IMG/VR virus record: IMGVR_UViG_3300030108_002354 | Span: 1 to 27,240 of that record | DNA length: 27,240 nt | Reading direction: 5' to 3' (one strand) | From: a virus | In this document: positions 21,616 to 27,240 of the stretch, one piece after another | Position numbering within the stretch: the first letter of the stretch is position 1 | Layout of the letters: the number at the start of each line of letters is the position of its first letter | Made by a program: the position numbers and the translations under genes | Notes under the pieces: model-generated | Told to the model about the DNA's origin: nothing | What the model saw: the letters and a program-made list of their open reading frames with translations, nothing else | Database searches by the model: none

Positions 21616-23679
21616 CTACTTCTTTCCTTTACCGCTCATTAGCCTTGCAATGTTTTTAGGAGTCAACATTCTACCCCTTGCTCTACGCCAATAAGTTGGA
21701 TTTGAAAACATGGCCCTTCTAAACTTTAATCCACTCCTATTTTGAATTTTGCCTGGGTCTTTACCTCCCATTCCTGGTGCGTGTTTGTAAGGTGGGTCTG
21801 GTTCTTTGTCTCCTCCACTATCTTGGTGACCAAACTTACCATAGTCATACCAAAGACCTCCGCAAAACCTCTCAGGGTTTTCTGCCATTGGCACTCCGTA
21901 ATATGTTTTTAAATTTCTTGCATTTTGTACACAATTTTTCCATTGTAAAGAGCTAGGATTCTTACCAAATCTAGTAGCACTTCTTCTTTTTCTACCTTTA
22001 GGTTTTTTTTTAGGTGCTTTTATTATATCTATTATCTCATCTAAATGTTCATTGCTTTTCGCAAGTATATCTGACACATTTTTTGCACTCCACATTTTAC
22101 AAGACCAGTATCTTGCTTTATGTTTTGGGCCTGGATTGTCACAGTTGTGTCTGGCTCTAAAGTTTCTACGCCTTTCTGGGTCATCGCGCTTTATATCTAG
22201 CTTAGGGTCGCCAAACTTAACCTGCACAATGTTGCCCTTATCATTCTTTACATATACACCAAACTTCTTGTTTTCACCAGAAAGCCTACGTGGTTTGTTT
22301 AATTCTACTTTCTTACCCTGATACTCTGCTTTTACAATCCTCTCATCCTTGTGACTTTCTAATACTGAAAACTCAAAGAACTCTACAGCCCCATCATGCG
22401 GTTCGTAATCGCCCTCCATCAATACTGGACCATCTGTAGTCTGCATCCAGTGATAACCTTTAGGTGGTTTTACTTTAATTCTTTTGTCTTCTGCTTTTTT
22501 TGTAGACTTGGGATGACCTGCGGGCAATAAGTCGTAATCCGTGGTGTACTTCGGATTTGCGGGCCTACCTGAGCTTAGTAGTTTTAAAAATGCTTTAACA
22601 CGACCTAATGCCCACTGGTCTCGGCTACGAACACTAGGACGATGGCTGGTCGAAAATGCGCCTGCGCCCCTGCGGAACACTGCTTTCAATGCTCCAAGAT
22701 TAGCCTTTTTCCCTTTAGCGTTACCAACTTTCTTGTTGTGCTTATCTCGATAACCTTCTAATGTTTTAATATTTGCTTCACTTAATTTTATTCCACCACG
22801 CTCTCCACTAGCTGTGCCCTTTGGATTTCTAGTACTACCTGTTCTTCTCTCACTTGGTTTCGCAGGTGTCTGTGGATGTCGGCTTTTCTTTTGAGGAACA
22901 CAGTTAGGTGTTTTCTTACCACCCTCATACTTGAATCCTACCATTTCATAGCCGTCCCAACATGGTTTCTTTTTCAATACAGCCAATATCTCATCTAAAT
23001 CTTGATTCATTTTACTAAATCTTCTAGCTTGTATTGCGCGTTCTTGATTTACTGCACCTGCTCTTGTCTTGTGACATCCTAGTAACTTTCTATCCTTTTT
23101 AGCATATAGACAATACTCGCCATTCTTGCGTTCTATTATCTTTTCTACCATGCCTTCTATCTCATCTAGTGTTACTTGCTTTGTCACCTTTACAGGTTCT
23201 TCTGCTTTTGCTGCTGCTACTGCGGTTACAGTAGCCTCTGGGTTAGCAGGCTTGTTACCAACCCATGACACGGACCAAAGAGACAACTCGGAGATGTTGT
23301 TGTGGCAGACGTCTCCTTCGCAAACCTTCTCTTGCTTCTCAGCTTCACCCCTAATAGATGAACCGCCCTTGTCACCGTATATCTGCATCTCTTCCCATAC
23401 TCTATCATGCATAGGAAGCCTGTTGTGTATGCCTACACGTATTTTGACCTTACCGTCTTTTACCTTATATGCAAGAGGTAAGCCCACTGGCATCTCCTCA
23501 TGCTTGTATGAATAAACGCCATATTTCATATAGAAATCCATGGCTTCTTTAATTGTCTCTGTTTTAATTTTATCGTTCTGTTTGTCGACGATAGGCGAGC
23601 TAATATACGTTTCTAAAACTCTGTCATTGTACCAGTCTGGTCGATAGACTTTCCACTTAGTATTATCAGCGTCTGCCAC
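21616..23679 (-). CDS. Prohead protease fused to several small phage domains
   Basis: The 687-residue protein starts at GTG 23679, 24-25 bases after a TATA box. Residues about 10-150 are an XkdF/prohead-type serine protease: LETYISSPIVDKQNDKI start, candidate His60 in YSYKHEEMPVG, Ser107/108 in GGSSIRGEAE, and the usual end ELSLWSVSWVGNKPANPEA. Further small modules follow, each of a kind I recognise from other phages: CLYAKKD...GCHKTRAGAVNQERAI (188-216), PCWDGYEMVGFKYEGGK (239-262), RRGAGAFSTSHRP...WALGRVKAFL (336-365), a YHWMQTTDGPVLMEG box (409-423) and RNFRARHNCD...YWSCKMW (506-530). A basic C-terminus with CV and FCGGLWYDYG ends the protein. Helical LDEI segments (171, 228, 546) separate modules. 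Self-cleavage into internal head peptides is plausible. Confidence 0.7.
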   Translation of the reverse strand: MADADNTKWKVYRPDWYNDRVLETYISSPIVDKQNDKIKTETIKEAMDFYMKYGVYSYKHEEMPVGLPLAYKVKDGKVKIRVGIHNRLPMHDRVWEEMQIYGDKGGSSIRGEAEKQEKVCEGDVCHNNISELSLWSVSWVGNKPANPEATVTAVAAAKAEEPVKVTKQVTLDEIEGMVEKIIERKNGEYCLYAKKDRKLLGCHKTRAGAVNQERAIQARRFSKMNQDLDEILAVLKKKPCWDGYEMVGFKYEGGKKTPNCVPQKKSRHPQTPAKPSERRTGSTRNPKGTASGERGGIKLSEANIKTLEGYRDKHNKKVGNAKGKKANLGALKAVFRRGAGAFSTSHRPSVRSRDQWALGRVKAFLKLLSSGRPANPKYTTDYDLLPAGHPKSTKKAEDKRIKVKPPKGYHWMQTTDGPVLMEGDYEPHDGAVEFFEFSVLESHKDERIVKAEYQGKKVELNKPRRLSGENKKFGVYVKNDKGNIVQVKFGDPKLDIKRDDPERRRNFRARHNCDNPGPKHKARYWSCKMWSAKNVSDILAKSNEHLDEIIDIIKAPKKKPKGRKRRSATRFGKNPSSLQWKNCVQNARNLKTYYGVPMAENPERFCGGLWYDYGKFGHQDSGGDKEPDPPYKHAPGMGGKDPGKIQNRSGLKFRRAMFSNPTYWRRARGRMLTPKNIARLMSGKGKK

Positions 23680-23699
23680 GGCCTAACATCCGATATGTG

Positions 23700-23707
23700 T
23701 ATATAAG
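23700..23707 (-). promoter_or_regulatory. TATA box of the protease unit
   Basis: The box reads CTTATATA on the minus strand, in TTACTTATATAC, and is centred 24-25 bases before the GTG at 23679, so a leaderless message is expected. The extended element is identical to that of the scaffold/capsid promoter. Confidence 0.7.
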
Positions 23708-23713
23708 TAAGTA

Positions 23714-24157
23714 TTAATTTCCGGAAACAACTTTTTTAGCTTCCTTAACAACTTCTTTTTCAAGACGCGGTAAATTATTCAACAACGCAGGTCTTATGTA
23801 AGGTTGAGGCGTTGCAAATGGTTGATTCTCAAATACTTTCTTTGCCACTGGAAATGGCAATACACCACCAACTTCCTCCCATGGAGGAAAAGGACTAGGG
23901 CCACCAAATTCTATTATCGCTGCCGCAGGATGCGAAGACGTAAGTAAAAAATTAACATTATTACCTGATGTAGAAACACTGCCTACAATACTATTTTTTA
24001 ACTGACCAGTATCTTCAGGTGCTAACCTTTTTGCATCGTTTTCAGCATCATCCACTATGTTATTACCTGCAGTTTCAAGAATGTCAACCCAAGTATCATT
24101 TTTTTTGTAAAGGTTGATTATTTTAACAAATTGACTAGTGTCCCAAACAATACTCAT
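23714..24157 (-). CDS. HK97 gp10-like head-tail protein
   Basis: The 147-residue protein has the motifs of the HK97 gp10 family: RLAPEDTGQLKNSIVGSVS (the 'AP-x-D-T-G-x-L' motif), then a strand with AAAIIEFGG ('vEfG') and QPYIRPALLNN near the end ('QPf-x-x-PA'). In other phages this family acts in tail completion or head-tail joining. Here it lies between portal and protease, away from the connector genes, which is unusual. ATG at 24157 overlaps the upstream TGA (ATGA). The stop at 23714 lies within the promoter region of the protease, with the TTTCCGGAAA palindrome inside its last codons. Confidence 0.7.
   Translation of the reverse strand: MSIVWDTSQFVKIINLYKKNDTWVDILETAGNNIVDDAENDAKRLAPEDTGQLKNSIVGSVSTSGNNVNFLLTSSHPAAAIIEFGGPSPFPPWEEVGGVLPFPVAKKVFENQPFATPQPYIRPALLNNLPRLEKEVVKEAKKVVSGN
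23718..23727. promoter_or_regulatory. TTTCCGGAAA palindrome, candidate activator site (copy 2)
   Basis: Identical palindrome to that at 21606-21615, again 7 bases upstream of the extended TATA element (23699-23710). Here it is inside the last codons (S-G-N) of the gp10-like gene, while the other copy lies outside coding sequence; conservation is therefore not caused by protein sequence. Confidence 0.6.
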
Positions 24158-24390
24158 TTGTACTCACGTACATTCTCAGCAGAATCGTCGCCGTACTTTT
24201 CTTTCCACTTTTTAGCAACATACTTTTCTGCTTTCTTCAAATATGCCATACGCGCTCTTGCTTGCTTTTGCTGCTGCGCAATATATGGACCTCGTTTCCA
24301 TTCTAACTCTGATTGACAAGCCTGACATAATCCACTACTTAAAATATGAACCGACATCGGACCTGCTCTACACTTCTTACACGCACTCAT
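24154..24390 (-). CDS. Small zinc-ribbon protein between portal and gp10-like gene
   Basis: The 78-residue protein has CKKC at residues 4-7 and CQAC at about 22-25, a four-cysteine zinc ribbon, followed by a long basic helix (QQQKQARARMAYLKKAEKYV). The order 'zinc ribbon, basic helix' suggests binding to DNA or RNA, perhaps in packaging or portal assembly given its place. ATG at 24390 overlaps the portal stop (ATGA), and its TGA overlaps the next ATG in the same way. No named family is recognised. Confidence 0.6.
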   Translation of the reverse strand: MSACKKCRAGPMSVHILSSGLCQACQSELEWKRGPYIAQQQKQARARMAYLKKAEKYVAKKWKEKYGDDSAENVREYK

Positions 24391-25784
24391 GGTTTTACTG
24401 CTCCTACTTCTGGTTTACCCTCTGGTGCTACTACTGTAGGATTGTCTGGTAACTTAAGGTTACCGTCCTTGTCAAGCGTTGCCTCTATTCCTATCTTGTT
24501 TAACACTGTAATAATATTAGCCTTTTGTAGCATATTTGCTAAATGCTGTTGCTCGTTCTTTACATTTATATCTGCAAATCTTATCTTCCAAGTTTCTATG
24601 CCCATTATCTTTAACAATGGCTTAAAGAAACCCATCTCAATACATTTCTGCGTTTCTAATATCGTTCTGTCAAATATACTAACCTGTTCTCCTTCTGCAT
24701 TTAATCCACCTACGCCTGCGGTACTTCCTGTTATAATTGGCATAACGCCATACGCTGCATTTATGTCGTTGTTAATGCGCTCCATATATGGCAGTGCCAT
24801 CAACTCATCCATGTTAGGCATAACAGGCACAAACTTAGCTTGTCCTGTTCCTGTACCTTCCCCCCTACTACTTATGATTGGTACAAAGTTAGGATTACGC
24901 CTTGTTTCCTCCGCAATGTATTCTCCCAATCGATTCAATGATTCTTCGTCATGGCCTGGAATATCAAGAAAACCTTTAGGTGGTCTCTCTAGTTTATAGA
25001 TTTTATTTTGGAAGTTCTCAATGGCGAGCGCAGTTTCTATTTTTTTAGAAAGACCCATAATCGGCGACTGACCATATAGTCTTGCTGTCGCACTATATTT
25101 GTTAAAATGTATAACCTCATCTCTTGCAAACGGAATTTTAGCACTGTCTCCGCCTTGGTCATAAAAATATGCCATCTTTGCTGGAGGAAAACCGCCTTCT
25201 GTTTTATCATCCTTGTCTACAAACTCTCTAGTTATTACATCAAAGTAAACATCATCCTTAAACCTGCCAAACTCATCTACATAAAATCTCATGTGCTTTG
25301 CATCTTCTACCCAAAGCTGCTTGACTACTTTCATCTCACCGCCTTGTACCCTGTCATAAACAATACTAACCCACACATCATCAAATATTTCCAACTGTCT
25401 TATCATTGCCTTAAACAATTCCATACCTGATATGTCTGCATCTCCTCTTGTCGGGTCTCTAAGTAAACTCTCTAAGATTTTTCTCTCTTCTTTGTCACCA
25501 GTGTCGCCTACTGCATGATACTCCCAGCCTTTTGCTACTGACTGCGAAGCAATACGCGAAATAACCGTCCTTAAATGCGAGTAACGGTCTGCTAGCTGTT
25601 CTAAGTACCTCTGGTCTATCGGAGGCAATATCGACTCTTGATATTGCGCATTTGTCCCCATAGCAGAATACACTGGAGTTCTTGCCTCTTTCATAATCTG
25701 ATTAGTGTCGTTTACTATCATCTCTTCTAACGCAGATATTTTTCTAACAGGTTTGCGTCCAATTATCCTATCGTACCATGCCAT
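24387..25784 (-). CDS. Portal protein
   Basis: The 465-residue protein carries the usual portal pattern: an N-terminal arm with SHLRTVISRIASQSVAKGWE, a DVWVSIVYDRVQGGEMKVVK region with the conserved 'polar-aromatic, L-W-V-E-D' follow-up, and a middle segment with IPFARDEVIHFNKYSATARL followed by YGQSPIMGLSKKIETALAIE ('d-v-I-H-x-x-x-x-s-x-x-G-x-S-p-l'). Portals form the dodecameric ring where DNA enters and leaves the head. GGAGG precedes the ATG at 25784. The 130-residue gene overlaps it by 17 bases, and the terminase lies two genes upstream, the common order of head genes. Confidence 0.8.
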   Translation of the reverse strand: MAWYDRIIGRKPVRKISALEEMIVNDTNQIMKEARTPVYSAMGTNAQYQESILPPIDQRYLEQLADRYSHLRTVISRIASQSVAKGWEYHAVGDTGDKEERKILESLLRDPTRGDADISGMELFKAMIRQLEIFDDVWVSIVYDRVQGGEMKVVKQLWVEDAKHMRFYVDEFGRFKDDVYFDVITREFVDKDDKTEGGFPPAKMAYFYDQGGDSAKIPFARDEVIHFNKYSATARLYGQSPIMGLSKKIETALAIENFQNKIYKLERPPKGFLDIPGHDEESLNRLGEYIAEETRRNPNFVPIISSRGEGTGTGQAKFVPVMPNMDELMALPYMERINNDINAAYGVMPIITGSTAGVGGLNAEGEQVSIFDRTILETQKCIEMGFFKPLLKIMGIETWKIRFADINVKNEQQHLANMLQKANIITVLNKIGIEATLDKDGNLKLPDNPTVVAPEGKPEVGAVKP

Positions 25785-26160
25785 GTATATCCTCCAATGT
25801 CTTCATTATGTTATTAAGCCTTTCTGTTTTCTGCAGCAAGTCAAGTCGTTTCTTTAATGACTTACTCCACCTGTGACCTGCATCACCGCCCATTTGCTTC
25901 CACATAACATAACCCTTACTCGGATTACGTCTGTCCCCAAAACCTTTGGCTGGTGGGTCTACCTTTTCATGCCTTCTATAATAGGTATCTATCTTTACTG
26001 CTGTATCATATCCTATATCTTTCTGCATACGTAATTTACGGTTTACCATTTTTGTCACCTTACCGCCGCCATACCCATGCATCTGACGTAAATCACGACC
26101 ATCCATCGCTTCTTTCTTTACACCTTTAGGAATCTTGTACCTAGTTCTCTTATCTGCCAT
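25768..26160 (-). CDS. Basic head-linked protein with YYRRHE motif
   Basis: A basic 130-residue protein directly upstream of the portal. The middle has IGYDTAVKIDTYYRRHEKVD and then RNPSKGYVMWKQMGGDAGHR. The arrangement 'A-x-K-I-x-x-Y-x-x-R-H-E-x-V-D ... W-x-x-x-G-G-D-A-G-x-x-W' resembles a small domain I know from marine phage head proteins, where it is often fused to proteases or portals. The C-terminal helix (LLQKTERLNNIMKTLEDIH) resembles the LDEI helices of the protease. Its function is unknown; packaging accessory or head core component would fit. It starts at ATG 26160, overlapping the preceding gene by 11 bases. Confidence 0.55.
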   Translation of the reverse strand: MADKRTRYKIPKGVKKEAMDGRDLRQMHGYGGGKVTKMVNRKLRMQKDIGYDTAVKIDTYYRRHEKVDPPAKGFGDRRNPSKGYVMWKQMGGDAGHRWSKSLKKRLDLLQKTERLNNIMKTLEDIHGMVR

Positions 26161-26299
26161 TATACTCCTTGACGTATTTTCTAAGCACAGGTTCTACCAA
26201 AACTCCAGTCGGAACATTCTCGGCCTTAGCAATCTCTTTCAAACTTTCTTTAGTGTCGTTGCTTATTCCGTAAATTTCCAACCGCGTTCGCTTTTTCAT
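26150..26299 (-). CDS. Ribbon-helix-helix-like small regulator
   Basis: From the ATG at 26299 the protein has 49 residues: a basic strand (KKRTRLEIYGI) followed by two helices (NDTKESLKEIAKAENVP and TGVLVEPVLRKYVKEYNG). That is the ribbon-helix-helix layout of CopG/Arc-type DNA-binding dimers. A longer frame to 26359 overlaps the terminase and is unlikely, because the TATA box at 26331-26338 would lie inside it; with this box the transcript should start near 26309, leaving a leader of about ten bases. It is the first gene after the terminase, so it may control its own unit, including the portal. Confidence 0.6.
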   Translation of the reverse strand: MKKRTRLEIYGISNDTKESLKEIAKAENVPTGVLVEPVLRKYVKEYNGR

Positions 26300-26330
26300 A
26301 AATGGTTGGATGTCATGCATATGCTTTATG

Positions 26331-26338
26331 TATATAAA
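26331..26338 (-). promoter_or_regulatory. TATA box for the regulator/portal unit
   Basis: TTTATATA on the minus strand, the best consensus match in the window, just downstream of the terminase stop. It is centred about 35 bases before the ATG at 26299, so this message would have a short leader rather than none. It lacks the TTTCCGGAAA palindrome. Confidence 0.6.
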
Positions 26339-26343
26339 CTTTT

Positions 26344-27240
26344 CTATATGTAATCCCAACCAACAAATGCAAGACCCTTTTTGTTCATGCCTTTAATAGC
26401 TAACTCACACATCCACAACGCCATAACTGCATCAGGTGTGTGACCCTCTAACCTTCCGTTCTTACCATAAACCAACCTACTCAAACCATCCGTCAACTTT
26501 CTAGGGCCTGGTCTACTTGCTTCCCTTATTTCTTTTTGCCACGGAATCTGGTATCTCTCCTTCTCAAACTCCAAGGCCAACCCAGGTATGCCCACGTCAT
26601 GACTGTGCTTTTCTCTGCCCGTGTTGTGTCCTTCGACTGGTAATCCCGCCAAATCCGACGCACTGTGGACAACCAACCTCTGATACCCATTTGATTCTAT
26701 CATAATCGTTTCTGGATTAAAACGTTTCGCAAGTTCTCTTATCTTCAACACCTGTGTCTCTAACCAACCACTGCCCTGTGCCATTACCTTACCTGTCCAA
26801 CTATACAAGAGTCTACGATGCTCCGTACGTTTATTATAAGCCACAATAACGTAGCTTGTCTCATCGTTTTGACTGTTCATACCCACAGCCAAGTCAACGC
26901 CCATAACGACGACTGTATCGTCATCGTACTCTGGAAGGCCCATATCTAACTTCTCATCCAAACAACGCTGTAATACCTCATAAGGAATCACAGCAGACTC
27001 TGGGTCTAACGGATTTAACATATACTCAGACTCAAATGCCCGACTTCCCATTGTCTCTTTTTCTTTGTCAAGTCTTTCTTGATTCCAATATTCAGGCCAT
27101 CTAGGACTTCCGTCCTCTAAAAGCGCAGGATGCCTTACAACATTCCACTCTTTACTCTCAGATACCCAGTCTGTTATGTCGCCTACTCGTTTTTGAGTAC
27201 CTACTAACAACATCTTAGACTCTGGAAGTCGCATTGGCAT
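26344..27240 (-). CDS. Terminase large subunit, C-terminal part (gene continues off the right edge)
   Basis: The visible 298 residues begin in the end of the ATPase domain (KMLLVGTQKRVGD, the 'coupling' strand) and contain the whole RNase H-like nuclease domain: VVVMGVDLAVG with Asp116, ETIMIESNGYQ with Glu182 and GHTPDAVMALWM with Asp270, the acidic residues expected to bind two metal ions and cut the packaged DNA. Walker A and B motifs are missing only because the gene is cut by the window; the ATG at the edge is probably internal. The enzyme drives DNA into the prohead through the portal. It ends the upstream unit and is followed by a new promoter. Confidence 0.85.
   Translation of the reverse strand: MPMRLPESKMLLVGTQKRVGDITDWVSESKEWNVVRHPALLEDGSPRWPEYWNQERLDKEKETMGSRAFESEYMLNPLDPESAVIPYEVLQRCLDEKLDMGLPEYDDDTVVVMGVDLAVGMNSQNDETSYVIVAYNKRTEHRRLLYSWTGKVMAQGSGWLETQVLKIRELAKRFNPETIMIESNGYQRLVVHSASDLAGLPVEGHNTGREKHSHDVGIPGLALEFEKERYQIPWQKEIREASRPGPRKLTDGLSRLVYGKNGRLEGHTPDAVMALWMCELAIKGMNKKGLAFVGWDYI

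Noticed and set aside
23126-23515. Plus-strand open frame of 129 codons opposite the protease
   Set aside because: The minus strand encodes the recognisable protease domain with its TATA box; the plus frame has no recognisable motif.
24346-24999. Plus-strand open frame of 217 codons with hydrophobic stretches, resembling a membrane protein
   Set aside because: It is antisense to the portal gene, whose motifs are clear. Reversed soluble genes often look hydrophobic.

Overview
The window looks like part of the genome of an archaeal tailed virus (Caudoviricetes), AT-rich and probably marine or aquatic. The tailed-virus assignment rests on a recognisable head-and-tail gene set: large terminase (C-terminal part), portal, prohead protease, scaffold-like protein, HK97-fold-like major capsid protein, head-tail connector, tail completion and tube proteins, tape measure and hub. 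The archaeal assignment rests on promoters. Genes that head transcription units have a TATA box centred about 25-27 bases before the start codon, which fits archaeal leaderless transcripts, whereas genes inside units have Shine-Dalgarno sites (GAGG, GGTG, AGGAGG) and stop/start overlaps (TAATG, ATGA). No gene here identifies the host. Ammonia-oxidising Nitrososphaeria or marine Poseidoniia would fit the base composition and promoters, but this is inference.

Layout. Bases 1-1496 (minus strand) hold a tightly coupled operon of at least seven very small genes, including zinc-ribbon microproteins and a member of the NGWTNRETW family. Bases 1497-1685 are a divergent control region with a TATA box facing each way and inverted repeats between them. 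Bases 1686-2694 (plus strand) hold five small genes, one with a TTG start coupled to a 31-residue microgene. Bases 2695-2833 separate convergent genes and contain a 24-base imperfect inverted repeat around a second hairpin.

Bases 2834-27240 (all minus, transcribed from right to left) form the virion region. Order of transcription: terminase; a small ribbon-helix-helix-like protein with its own promoter; a 130-residue head-linked protein; portal; zinc-ribbon protein; HK97 gp10-like protein; a 687-residue multidomain protease; acidic scaffold; major capsid protein; a Lys-rich AT-hook-like protein; a beta-rich small structural protein; two giant beta-helix/LamG adhesins; a recombinase-type helix-turn-helix protein; a membrane module; connector and tail genes; and finally the hub.

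The most unusual part is the membrane module (11891-13576). It holds a protein with the layout of an MscS mechanosensitive channel, flanked by two other small membrane proteins. Nearby soluble proteins share Gln/Met/Pro-rich tracts with one of them, which suggests a common complex. The second notable point is regulatory: the protease and scaffold/capsid promoters share one module, a perfect TTTCCGGAAA palindrome exactly 7 bases upstream of a TTACTTATATAC-type TATA element. This looks like the binding site of a virus-specific late activator.

I found no tRNA, rRNA, CRISPR array, insertion sequence, integrase catalytic domain or DNA replication gene. Product names come from reading protein sequence and gene order; no database search was run.
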